A DNA stretch of 52,971 nucleotides. Source: Deltaproteobacteria bacterium. GTDB taxonomy: Bacteria; Desulfobacterota; Desulfuromonadia; Geobacterales; Pseudopelobacteraceae. The stretch covers positions 1 to 52,971 of the forward strand of contig JACPFJ010000024.1 in NCBI GenBank assembly GCA_016182975.1. Direction: 5' to 3'. This document shows, one piece after another, positions 45,634-52,971 of this stretch. The notes under the pieces were generated by a model. That model saw only the letters and a list, made by a program, of their open reading frames with translations, searched no databases and was not told where the DNA came from. The position numbers were made by a program, and so were the translations under genes. Each line of letters begins with the position of its first letter. The first letter of the stretch is position 1.

Positions 45634-46613
45634 CAGCGTAATAACGCCGAACCATAGGTGAATCCGCCGCCGAAGGAATCAAGCAGCACGACATCCCCCT
45701 TTTTCAGGCGGCCGGCCCGGCTGGCCTCGTCAAGGGCGATCGGGATCGAGGCCGACGAGGTATTGCCATAGTTGTGCAGGTTGATGAAGACCTTCTCCGG
45801 TGTCAGCCCGAGACGTTTACCGGTAGCATCGATGATGCGGCGGTTGGCCTGATGGGGGATGAACAGGGAGAGGTCGGACGCCGACATGCCGTTGGCGGAG
45901 AGTGCCGCGCCGGCGGCCTCCTCCATGGCCCGCACGGCATGCTTGAAGACGTCGCTCCCATCCATCCTGATAAAAAAGAGGCGCTCGTCGATGGTGCGCT
46001 GACTGGAGGCCGGGTTTCTTCTTCCGCAGCCGGCCTGGTAGAGCGTCTCCCAATAGGCGCCGTCGCTGTAGATATGCGTGGAGAGGATGCCGTCGTCCCC
46101 TTCGTACGCCTCTACGACTGCCGCACCCGAACCGTCACCGAAGAGGATACAGGTGTTGCGGTCCGTCCAGTCGACGATGCGCGACAGGACCTCGGCGCCG
46201 ATGACCAGCGCCTTTTTTGCCGACCCGCCGCGGATGTAGGTGTCGGCGATGGAGAGGCCGTAGAGAAACCCCGAACAGGCGGCGGAAAGATCAAAGGCAA
46301 CGGCATTGCGGGCGCCTAGTTCGTGCTGGATGATGCAGGCCGTGGCGGGAAAGGGAAAATCGGGCGTCACTGTGCCGAGGATGATCAGGTCCAACTCCTC
46401 GGCGCCGATGCCGGCCATGGCAAGCGCTTGCCGCGCGGCCTTGACGGCCAGGGTCGAGGTAAACTCCCCTTCAGCGGCAATGCGGCGTTGCTTGATGCCG
46501 GTTCTGGCGGTGATCCATTCATCGCTGGTCTCCACCATCCGTTCCAGGTCGGCATTGCTGAGGACCTTCTCCGGCACTGCGGAGCCGGTTCCGGTTATCC
46601 TGGCTCTCAGCAT
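45630..46613 (-). CDS. fabH: 3-oxoacyl-ACP synthase III
   Basis: Starts fatty acid synthesis by joining acetyl-CoA to malonyl-ACP. The 327-residue protein has the catalytic C (DLSAACSGFLYG), H (FIPHQANRRI) and N (HNYGNTSSAS). ATG 46613 begins MLRARITGTGSAVP; 29 codons of open frame upstream lie inside plsX and are probably not used. Its last codon is followed by TAG from the palindromic element, but the C-terminus GGGFTYGSALLRW is canonical. Confidence 0.96.
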   Translation of the reverse strand: MLRARITGTGSAVPEKVLSNADLERMVETSDEWITARTGIKQRRIAAEGEFTSTLAVKAARQALAMAGIGAEELDLIILGTVTPDFPFPATACIIQHELGARNAVAFDLSAACSGFLYGLSIADTYIRGGSAKKALVIGAEVLSRIVDWTDRNTCILFGDGSGAAVVEAYEGDDGILSTHIYSDGAYWETLYQAGCGRRNPASSQRTIDERLFFIRMDGSDVFKHAVRAMEEAAGAALSANGMSASDLSLFIPHQANRRIIDATGKRLGLTPEKVFINLHNYGNTSSASIPIALDEASRAGRLKKGDVVLLDSFGGGFTYGSALLRW

Positions 46614-46623
46614 GCAGGCACCA

Positions 46624-47661
46624 TCAGGCGGCATCCTTGGATTTTTGGCTCTCGCGCAGCATCGAGACGGCGAAATTCTCCGACAGCTTTTCCGAGACAT
46701 GCTCGGTTACGCCACTTTTGGCATACTCATGGGCAAAACGGATGGCGTTCTTGATGGCCTTGACGTTGGAGCCGCCATGGCAGATCATGCCGACGCCGTT
46801 GATCCCCAGGAGCGGTGCGCCGCCGTATTCGGCGTAGTCGACGATCTTCTTGAAACGGCCGAATGCCCCGCGCACAAACAGATATCCAAGTTTGGACACC
46901 CAGCTTGCGAGGATCTCCTCCTTCAGCATGGTACCCATCGCATCGGCCAGGCCTTCCGACACCTTGAGAACCACGTTCCCCACGAAGCCGTCGCAGACCA
47001 CCACTTCCACTGTCCCCTTGAAGATGTCGCGTCCTTCCACGTAGCCGGTATAGTTGAGCGATGTCTGCTTCAGGATGGCGTTGGTTTCGCGGGTGAGCTC
47101 GTTTCCCTTGGAATCCTCCTCTCCGTTGGACAAGAGCCCCACGGAGGGGTTGGCGATTCCCATGGCGTAGCGGGCGTAGACCTCGCCCATGATGGCGAAC
47201 TGGACCAGGTGCAGCGGTTTGCAGTCCACGTTGCCCCCCACGTCGAGGACGAGGGTCTTGCCTTTGAGGGTGGGGAAGATCTGGGCAATGGCGGGGCGAT
47301 CGATGCCGCTGATGCGCTTGAGCACGAACATGCCGGCGGCCATGGTGGCGCCGGAATTGCCGGCGCTGACCGCGGCGCATGCCTTGCCCTCCTTGACCAG
47401 CTCGAAGGCCAGGCGCACGGAGGAGTTGCGTTTTTTGCGCACCGCATCCGAGGCGGAGTCGTGCATGCCGACCACCTCGCTGGCGTGGAAGATGTCGATG
47501 TCGAGCCCCTGGCAGGCATACTTGGCCAACTCGGCCTCAAGGCGGGCGCGATCGCCCACCAGCGTCACGGGAATGCCGAACTCGCGGCAGGCGGCTATCG
47601 CCCCTCCGACCTCGACGGCCGGCGCGTTGTCGCCGCCCATTGCATCAACAGCTACTCTCAT
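46624..47661 (-). CDS. plsX: Phosphate acyltransferase PlsX
   Basis: Makes acyl phosphate from acyl-ACP for phospholipid synthesis. The 345-residue protein has the N-terminal [22 protein letters not shown], and [16 protein letters not shown] 47661 (MRVAVDAM) is chosen over a GTG/TTG six codons earlier. It lies between rpmF and fabH, its usual place. Fits the lipid operon. Confidence 0.96.
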   Translation of the reverse strand: MRVAVDAMGGDNAPAVEVGGAIAACREFGIPVTLVGDRARLEAELAKYACQGLDIDIFHASEVVGMHDSASDAVRKKRNSSVRLAFELVKEGKACAAVSAGNSGATMAAGMFVLKRISGIDRPAIAQIFPTLKGKTLVLDVGGNVDCKPLHLVQFAIMGEVYARYAMGIANPSVGLLSNGEEDSKGNELTRETNAILKQTSLNYTGYVEGRDIFKGTVEVVVCDGFVGNVVLKVSEGLADAMGTMLKEEILASWVSKLGYLFVRGAFGRFKKIVDYAEYGGAPLLGINGVGMICHGGSNVKAIKNAIRFAHEYAKSGVTEHVSEKLSENFAVSMLRESQKSKDAA

Positions 47662-47694
47662 CGTTGCGAGTAATGACACGAAATGGTGCCGGCG

Positions 47695-47880
47695 CTATTG
47701 AGCTTTGGAAAGATCGATGACTTCTTTGCCCTTGTAGGTGCCGCAGCTCGGGCAGACACGGTGGGGCAGCTTGGGAGATTTGCACTGCGGGCAAACGGAT
47801 ACGGACTGGGTCGTAAGGAAGTCGTGAGCCCTTCTCATGTTCTTGCGTGATTTGGATGTCTTCTTCTTGGGTACTGCCAT
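47695..47880 (-). CDS. rpmF: Ribosomal protein L32 (zinc-binding form)
   Basis: A 61-residue ribosomal protein with [17 protein letters not shown] at its start and a C4 zinc site (CPQC and CPSC). It begins 49 bp after the yceD stop and runs into plsX 33 bp later. The zinc form, rather than a Cys-free copy, is the only one visible. Confidence 0.97.
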   Translation of the reverse strand: MAVPKKKTSKSRKNMRRAHDFLTTQSVSVCPQCKSPKLPHRVCPSCGTYKGKEVIDLSKAQ

Positions 47881-47929
47881 GTCTATTCTCCTTTTTCCGG
47901 TGGTTCAGAGCTCGCCGCCACCATTCGCG

Positions 47930-48472
47930 TTATCTTGATACCTTGAAATCCTTGAGCGCACTGAATTTCAAACTGGTCTGCCCGCGCGGGCAGGAGCAAG
48001 CGGAGTGGTTCAGGTCGGTCCCGCAGTCCGGGCAGAGCCCCTTGCACTCCTCGCTGCAGAGCGGCTTGAGCGGGAGCTCCATCGCCACCTGCTCCTCGAT
48101 CTCGTGGGCGAGATCGATCTCGTCACCGCTGTAGGTCGCCGAGACGAGATCCTGTTCGTCCAGTTCGGTTTCCTCTTCCTCGACGATATCCTGGGATGTC
48201 CCCTTGCGGAAATAGATCGTGAAGGAGGAATCGAAGGCCGTCTCATAGTTCGCGAGACAGCGTGAGCAGACAAGCGTGACCGGCGTGCTCACCCGGCCCG
48301 AGACCCGCACATGGTCGTATTCCCTGGCTGCGGTAATGTCGCTCACGACAGGCCCGTTGAAGGTGCATTCACCCTCGGCCTGCATCCTGGAGAGCACCGG
48401 AAAGGCATCCGCCGGCTCCTCGGCATGCAGCGAGAAGGGCTTGTCCTGGATATGGGAGACACTTATCTTCAT
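47930..48472 (-). CDS. YceD/DUF177 protein
   Basis: This 180-residue protein belongs to the YceD (DUF177) family, normally upstream of rpmF and linked to 23S rRNA or ribosome maturation. It has CSRC and CSEECKGLCPDCG cysteine clusters that look like a zinc site, and an acidic middle. It is the first gene of the yceD-rpmF-plsX-fab operon, behind a strong sigma-70 promoter. Confidence 0.92.
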   Translation of the reverse strand: MKISVSHIQDKPFSLHAEEPADAFPVLSRMQAEGECTFNGPVVSDITAAREYDHVRVSGRVSTPVTLVCSRCLANYETAFDSSFTIYFRKGTSQDIVEEEETELDEQDLVSATYSGDEIDLAHEIEEQVAMELPLKPLCSEECKGLCPDCGTDLNHSACSCPRGQTSLKFSALKDFKVSR

Positions 48473-48519
48473 TCAGTCGGTCCGCTCAATGGGCAATACG
48501 ATAAAATCCGAAGCACGTT

Positions 48520-48547
48520 AGTATATTGAATGCATGCGGTTTGTCAA
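48520..48547 (-). promoter_or_regulatory. Sigma-70 promoter of the yceD-rpmF-plsX-fab operon
   Basis: On the minus strand TTGACA (48542-48547) is followed after 16 bases by TATACT (48520-48525). It lies about 50 bp before the yceD ATG and is the best promoter seen in the window. Confidence 0.8.
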
Positions 48548-48618
48548 GATATTTACAGGTGGTGGTTCATCCTGCGCCCGGCAGTGCCAATCGGTTCAAA
48601 TGGGGACAATACTTCGCC

Positions 48619-48647
48619 TTGACGCCCTTTCCCTTCCGTTGTAAGCT
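48619..48647 (+). promoter_or_regulatory. Candidate sigma-70 promoter of the ccsA-like gene
   Basis: TTGACG at 48619-48624 and TAAGCT at 48642-48647 are 17 bases apart, about 43 bases before the ATG at 48690. The -10 box is only fair. Confidence 0.45.
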
Positions 48648-48689
48648 CCCGCTCACCATCATTACTCTCCCGCGGTTGTCATTTGACAT

Positions 48690-49409
48690 ATGAAATCAAT
48701 CCTCGTCTCCTCCATATGCATCTTCATCTTCGGCTCGTTCAGCAGGGTGCTCCTCTTTGCCGGGCTGGCAGCCGAGCTGGCCTACCTGGGGATGCGCGGC
48801 CTCTCCGTGGGACGCCTCCCCCTGCTCGGCCCCCATGACACCCTGGTGTTCTTCTCCGCCTCCATCGCCCTCATGGCGCTGGCGACATCCTTCTCACCGG
48901 CCCTGGGCAAAAGGGGATGGTTCACCTTTGTCTCCGGCCTTGCCGCCGGTCTCTTCGCCCTGTTCGCCCTCATGTTCCCTGCCTCGGGCATGCCGCTGCC
49001 GCAGATCCTCGACACCCTCTGGTTCGAGGCGCACGTGGTGCTGGCCTTCTTCGCGTATGCGCTCTTCGCCGTCGGCGCGCTCCTGTGCGCGGGCTTCATC
49101 GGCGGCAGGGATCGCGCCCTGCTGGATCTGCAGTTCAAGGCGGCGCTGGCCGGCTGGTCGTTCTTTTCGGCCTCGATGGTCTCCGGCGGCATCTGGGGGT
49201 ATTATGCCTGGGGCACCTACTGGCTCTGGACACCCAAGGAGCTCTGGACCTCGATCCTCTGGCTCTTCTATGCGCTCTTCCTGCATCTGCGCCTCAAGGG
49301 GGCCAGGTGGGACGCCCTTTCGGCCTGGCTCGGGATCGCGGGCTTTGTCGTGATGCTGTTCACCTATCTCGGCGTGAGCATGCTGATGAAAAGCTCGCAC
49401 AGCTTCTGA
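48690..49409 (+). CDS. CcsA-like cytochrome c biogenesis protein
   Basis: A 239-residue membrane protein with about six to eight hydrophobic segments. It carries the tryptophan-rich haem-handling motif as WGTYWLWTPKELW. Most CcsA/ResC proteins have WDPKE at this place; here the aspartate is threonine. System II (ResB-ResC) or a related haem-transport step at the inner membrane is likely, since the next gene is ResB-like. Cytochrome c biogenesis is expected in a respiratory anaerobe. The short length is common in the CcsA branch. Confidence 0.85.
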   Translation: MKSILVSSICIFIFGSFSRVLLFAGLAAELAYLGMRGLSVGRLPLLGPHDTLVFFSASIALMALATSFSPALGKRGWFTFVSGLAAGLFALFALMFPASGMPLPQILDTLWFEAHVVLAFFAYALFAVGALLCAGFIGGRDRALLDLQFKAALAGWSFFSASMVSGGIWGYYAWGTYWLWTPKELWTSILWLFYALFLHLRLKGARWDALSAWLGIAGFVVMLFTYLGVSMLMKSSHSF

Positions 49410-49410
49410 C

Positions 49411-50169
49411 ATGAAACGGCTCTGGAACGCGCTCATATCGCTGGAACTGGGCCTCTGGCTCCTGGCGCTGCTCTGCGCAGCCATGGCGGCCGGTTCCTTC
49501 CAATTGAAGGGTGAATACGCCGCCGCCATCAATTTCATGCCGCTCTTCGCCTGGCTGGCGGAGGTGCCGGCCGCCCACTCCTGGTGGCTCTGGCTGACCG
49601 TGGCCCTGCTCGCCCTGCTGGCCGTCCACACGCTGCTCTGCTCCGCCGAGACGCTCCGCCTGCGCCGGGGCCGCGCCGGCCTCATGCCGCTCTTGGCGCC
49701 GCAGCTCGTTCACGCCGGTTTCCTCCTGATCGTGACCGCCCACCTGGTGAGCGCCCTGGGGGCCTCCGTGCAGCAGTTCGAGGTCTCCGAGGGTTCGCTG
49801 CTGCGGCTGCCCGACGGCAGGCCGTTCGCCGTGGCAGCCATAGCGGCGAATGTATCCCCCATGGGCATGCCCATAGGTTTCAGCGGCGAGTTGGCGATCG
49901 ATCCGCGCGACCCCGCGCAGCGGGTGGTCATAAGCCCCAACCATCCCTGGTTCTCCGGCGGCTATGGCGTCTATATCAAGCAGGCCGAGATGTATCCCTA
50001 CCCCAGGGCGCTCCTGGAGATCCACCGCGAACCGGGCGCAGGCATGGCCCTGGCCGGGGCGATCCTCTTCACGATCGGCAATGTCATGGTGCTCCGGTTG
50101 CGGTCGAAGAGGGACGGGGTGGCGCGGCCGGGCGTAAACGAGGCAGAGAGTGAGGAGACGGTAACATGA
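49411..50169 (+). CDS. ResB-like cytochrome c biogenesis protein
   Basis: A 252-residue membrane protein with hydrophobic segments at about 13-30, 57-77, 93-115 and 208-228 and a soluble loop of about 90 residues between the last two, the pattern of a shortened ResB. ResB and CcsA together form the haem-ligation complex at the outside of the inner membrane. The ATG is one base after the ccsA stop, so the two are translated as a pair. It is much shorter than classical ResB (about 450 or more). Confidence 0.8.
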   Translation: MKRLWNALISLELGLWLLALLCAAMAAGSFQLKGEYAAAINFMPLFAWLAEVPAAHSWWLWLTVALLALLAVHTLLCSAETLRLRRGRAGLMPLLAPQLVHAGFLLIVTAHLVSALGASVQQFEVSEGSLLRLPDGRPFAVAAIAANVSPMGMPIGFSGELAIDPRDPAQRVVISPNHPWFSGGYGVYIKQAEMYPYPRALLEIHREPGAGMALAGAILFTIGNVMVLRLRSKRDGVARPGVNEAESEETVT

Positions 50170-50273
50170 CAATAGAATCGCATGAAGCCATGGTTCGCCC
50201 CCCATTGCTTCGTACCTGGTGCTACGGCAGATGAACTGCTTATATCCGCTACCATCGGAAAGGAAATCATGTA

Positions 50274-50894
50274 ATGACCACAACTACATTACTCTACTTC
50301 CTGGGCGCGTCCATCGCGCTCACCCTGGCTCCCGGCCCTGACAACATATTCATCATAACCCAGGGGATCGCGCGGGGGAGAAAACCCGCCATCGTCACCG
50401 CGCTCGGCATGTGCAGCGGCATCAGCGTTCACACCACTGCCGCGGCCTTCGGGATCTCGGCGGTTTTCTATTCGTCGGCAGTCGCCTTCAATGCAGTCAA
50501 GTACGCCGGTGCGGCCTACCTGCTCTATCTGGCCTTCAAGACGCTGAAGGAGCGATCCGCCATAAGGCTCGCAGTTGCCGATGACAGAAGCGCAACCGCC
50601 CTGTTCAAGCGGGGATTCATCATGAACGTGCTCAACCCGAAGGTGGCCATGTTCTTCCTGGCGTTCCTGCCGCAGTTCGTTACCCCCGATACCGCCTACT
50701 TCCCACTCTGGATGCTGCTCCTGGGGTTTGTCTTCATGCTGCAGGCGGTCGTCATCTTCTCCCTGATCGGCTATTTCTCGGGCGGCATCGGCAGCTTCAT
50801 CCTGGCGCGGCCGAGGATTGCCAGGTACTTCGACTGCCTGACCGCCGGCGTCTTCGCGTCGCTGGGCGTCAGGCTGGCCCTGGCGCAGAGGTGA
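50274..50894 (+). CDS. LysE/RhtB family amino-acid exporter
   Basis: Exports amino acids or related small molecules across the inner membrane. The 206-residue protein has about six membrane segments, with the family start ALTLAPGPDNIFIITQGI and the NPKVAMFFLAFLPQF segment. Which amino acid it exports cannot be read from the sequence. It follows the resB-like gene by 104 bp, with GGAAAGGA before its ATG, and may be its own unit. Confidence 0.92.
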   Translation: MTTTTLLYFLGASIALTLAPGPDNIFIITQGIARGRKPAIVTALGMCSGISVHTTAAAFGISAVFYSSAVAFNAVKYAGAAYLLYLAFKTLKERSAIRLAVADDRSATALFKRGFIMNVLNPKVAMFFLAFLPQFVTPDTAYFPLWMLLLGFVFMLQAVVIFSLIGYFSGGIGSFILARPRIARYFDCLTAGVFASLGVRLALAQR

Positions 50895-51019
50895 ACAGGG
50901 AGAATTCATAGAAACCTGACCCAGGCGTTGCCCCTGTCTTGACGCCCCCCAGACCTGTAGTACTCTTTCGTCAGGCCCCAACGAGCCGCACGATCCCCAT
51001 CCAAGCACGGAGAAACGCA

Positions 51020-52789
51020 ATGAACCCGTCTGATCTGACCTGGAACACCGCCCTGCTCTACCCCGCCCCGGACTCCCCCGCCCTGGAGGCGGATCTCGGC
51101 TCCTTCGAGGGGCTGGCCGCCGCTTTTCGCGAGCGCTACTTCGAGAAGGTCGCCTCCCTGGACGACGCCGCCCTTTTGAGCGCGGTAAGGGAGTACGAGG
51201 CCATGCAGGTAGCCATGGCCAAACCGTTTTCCTATGCCCACCTGCTGTTCGCCGCCGACTCCGGCGACGAGACCAACCGCGCCCTTTCCCAGCGCTGCTC
51301 CGAGCTTGGGAGCCGCCTCTCGCAGCAGCTCCTCTTCTTCGACCTGGAGCTGATGCAGCTGGAGGATGAGCGCTTCGAGGCGCTGTGCCGGCTGCCCGAG
51401 GCGGCCAACTACGTCCACTTCCTGCAGGGAGTGCGCAGATTCCGCCCCTACACCCTCAAGGAGAACGAGGAACGCCTGCTGACCCGCAAGAACCTGACCG
51501 GCGTCAACGCCTTCACCAAGCTCTTCGACGAGCTCTCCGCCTCGTTCAGCTACCGCATGGAGATGGAGGGGGAGGAGCAGGAGTTCACCGGGGAAGAGCT
51601 CCTGGGGCTCCTGCACCACCCCTCGGCAGACGTCCGCTTCCGGGCCATGACCACCTTCCTGGAGAAGCACGGCGAGCACGGCATCGTCTACAACGCGGTC
51701 TTCAACAACATGGCCCTGGACCACGGCCAGGAGATGGAGCTGCGCGGCTACGAAACGCCGATCCAGCCGACCAACATCGGCAACGAGATCCCGGACGAGG
51801 CGGTCGAGCACCTGATGCAGGTCACCGAGACCAACTTCGGGCTGGCCCAGGAGTACTTCCGCCTCAAGGCCCGCATGCTGGGGATGGAGAGGATCAGGAA
51901 CTGCGACGTCTACGCCCCGCTGTACGAGACCGAGCGCAAGTACCCGTTCGACGAGGCCCGCGCCATGGTGGTGGACTCCTACGCCGGCTACGACCCGGAC
52001 TTCGGCCGCATCGTAGGGGCCTTCTTCGACGAGCGCCGGGTGGATGTCATGCCGCGCCCGGGCAAGTCGGGCGGCGCCTTTGCCATGGGGATCTCACCCC
52101 ACGACCCTCCCTTTCTGCTCTTGAACTATACCGGCAACCTGCGCGACCTGGCCACCATCGCCCACGAGGCGGGGCACGGCCTGCACTTCGTCCTGGCCCG
52201 AAAGCAGACCATGCTCAACTACCACGCCCCGCTGCCGCTGGCCGAGACCGCCTCGGTCTTCGGCGAGATGCTGCTCACCCGCCGTCTGCTCGACCGGGAG
52301 ACGGACCCGGCGGTGCGACGCTCGCTTCTCTGCGCCAAGATCGAGGACATCATCGCCACCACCTTCCGCCAGACCGTGCTGACCCGTTTCGAACTGCGCC
52401 TGCACACCGAGCGCAAGGAGGGGCTCTTGTCCAACGACCGGGTGGCCGCGATCTGGCAGGAGGAGAACGCCAGGCTCTTCGGCGACGCGGTCGAGATGAT
52501 CCCGGCCTACCGCTGGGGGTGGAGCTATATCAGCCACTTCATCCACGCCCGCTTCTACTGCTACTCCTACACCTTTGCCGAGCTCCTGGTGCTGGCGCTC
52601 TACCAGAAGCACCTGGAGGAGGGGGAGAGCTTCAAGCCGGGCTACCGCCGGCTCCTGGAGTCGGGCGGGGCGCTCTCGCCGGCCGACACGGCCAGACTGG
52701 CGGGGATCGACATCACCGAGGGTGGGTTCTGGCAGAAGGGGTACGACTTCCTGAGAGGTTTGATCGAGGAGTTGAAGGGAATCGCGTAA
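51020..52789 (+). CDS. M3 family oligoendopeptidase F
   Basis: A cytoplasmic zinc peptidase that cuts short peptides. The 589-residue protein has the zinc motif HEAGH (IAHEAGHGLHFV) and the downstream glutamate in ETASVFGEML. The PepF-type N-terminal helical lobe is present. ATG 51020 is chosen; the frame continues 27 codons upstream with no ribosome site. It is followed by a terminator-like hairpin. Confidence 0.92.
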   Translation: MNPSDLTWNTALLYPAPDSPALEADLGSFEGLAAAFRERYFEKVASLDDAALLSAVREYEAMQVAMAKPFSYAHLLFAADSGDETNRALSQRCSELGSRLSQQLLFFDLELMQLEDERFEALCRLPEAANYVHFLQGVRRFRPYTLKENEERLLTRKNLTGVNAFTKLFDELSASFSYRMEMEGEEQEFTGEELLGLLHHPSADVRFRAMTTFLEKHGEHGIVYNAVFNNMALDHGQEMELRGYETPIQPTNIGNEIPDEAVEHLMQVTETNFGLAQEYFRLKARMLGMERIRNCDVYAPLYETERKYPFDEARAMVVDSYAGYDPDFGRIVGAFFDERRVDVMPRPGKSGGAFAMGISPHDPPFLLLNYTGNLRDLATIAHEAGHGLHFVLARKQTMLNYHAPLPLAETASVFGEMLLTRRLLDRETDPAVRRSLLCAKIEDIIATTFRQTVLTRFELRLHTERKEGLLSNDRVAAIWQEENARLFGDAVEMIPAYRWGWSYISHFIHARFYCYSYTFAELLVLALYQKHLEEGESFKPGYRRLLESGGALSPADTARLAGIDITEGGFWQKGYDFLRGLIEELKGIA

Positions 52790-52828
52790 AGACACGAACA
52801 AGAAATATTCAAAGGTAATGGACCCAAA

Positions 52829-52877
52829 GGGCCTACGCTTTTTCCGCGACTACGCGCGGAAAAAGAGGCCCCTTCGG
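52829..52877 (+). terminator. Long hairpin after the pepF-like gene
   Basis: Arms CTTTTTCCGCG (52838-52848) and CGCGGAAAAAG (52855-52865) form a perfect 11-bp stem. Flanking GGGCCT and AGGCCC extend the pairing, and a smaller GCCCCTTCGGGGC hairpin follows. It lies 40 bp after the stop and probably ends the transcript, although the T-run is inside the stem. Confidence 0.7.
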
Positions 52878-52913
52878 GGCAACCAAGTATTAACGTGTTC
52901 TCTGAAAAATTGC

Positions 52914-52919
52914 TATAAT
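52914..52919 (+). promoter_or_regulatory. -10 box upstream of the last gene
   Basis: TATAAT lies 40 bases before the ATG at 52960. No clear -35 box is seen 17 bases upstream. Confidence 0.4.
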
Positions 52920-52959
52920 CCTTACAGAAGTCTCTGATTTCATGCAAGGAGGATGTGTC

Positions 52960-52971
52960 ATGCTCGCCTGC
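52960..52971 (+). CDS. First four codons of a gene cut by the window edge
   Basis: ATG at 52960 encodes M-L-A-C before the window ends, with a strong AAGGAGG ribosome site at 52946-52952. The product cannot be identified from four residues. Confidence 0.4.

Noticed and set aside
48473..48689. A small RNA or riboswitch between yceD and the ccsA-like gene
   Set aside because: Only two divergent promoter candidates are visible; I saw no conserved riboswitch core or stable structure.

Overview
The window is GC-rich bacterial chromosome that reads like a Geobacter-type member of the Desulfuromonadia. This is an inference from gene content: a PxxKW-type cysteine-rich small protein, a NifU/NifS pair with no nitrogen-fixation genes around it, an aro operon carrying TPR and roadblock genes, the yceD-rpmF-plsX-fab operon, a chorismate-dehydratase (mqnA) menaquinone gene and many small palindromic intergenic repeats. 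No rRNA, tRNA or CRISPR array was seen. Almost everything from 1 to 47.9 kb that is not on the plus strand around 25 kb is transcribed leftwards (minus strand); from 48.7 kb to the end genes run rightwards.

Layout. 1-3.6 kb: a possible IS200/IS605-like right end, then pyruvate kinase and aconitase. 3.6-18.0 kb: an accessory island. It starts with a HEPN/MNT toxin-antitoxin pair lying between two copies of a ~115-bp repeat. It continues with a co-directional set: an 851-residue TM/zinc-ribbon/TerB-N/TerB/TerB-C protein, a YhcG-type PD-(D/E)xK nuclease, an unrecognised helical protein, an HEPN protein resembling ApeA, an 818-residue TerB-C paralogue with a different middle, a DUF2791 (BrxD-like) ATPase and an Lhr-like helicase. 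It ends in a frameshifted remnant of a second MNT nucleotidyltransferase. 18.0-24.6 kb: dihydrolipoamide dehydrogenase, 2-oxoglutarate dehydrogenase E2, nifS, nifU and a phosphohexomutase. 24.8-25.6 kb: plus-strand PxxKW protein and Nudix hydrolase. 25.7-28.1 kb: tolC-like exporter and mqnA. 28.1-36.2 kb: a long operon aroC-aroK-aroB-TPR-roadblock-aroQ(frameshifted)-pepQ-like-accB-accC-gcvH. 36.3-39.8 kb: DUF4124 protein, proS, ispG. 39.9-48.5 kb: yceD-rpmF-plsX-fabH-fabD-fabZ-fabG-acpP-fabF-rpiB-glyA. 48.7-52.8 kb: ccsA-like, resB-like, lysE-like and pepF genes; the first codons of one more gene close the window.

How the genes work together. The housekeeping part joins the TCA cycle, Fe-S assembly, malonyl-CoA formation, type II fatty acid synthesis and aromatic precursor synthesis. 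The island is the unusual part. TerB-N/TerB-C proteins have been linked by comparative genomics to a DUF2791 ATPase and a superfamily II helicase as a putative membrane-tethered stress or phage-response module. Here that module carries two TerB-C membrane proteins that share both ends but not their middles, and it encloses an HEPN RNase-like gene and a nuclease gene. I propose it as a composite defence or genotoxic-stress locus; nothing in the sequence alone proves the function.

Second theme: at least four families of small dispersed repeats occur between genes, and three of them sit exactly on stop codons (accB, aroQ, fabH). Two genes (aroQ and the MNT remnant) are interrupted by apparent single-base losses in homopolymers, so sequencing error must be excluded before calling either a true pseudogene.
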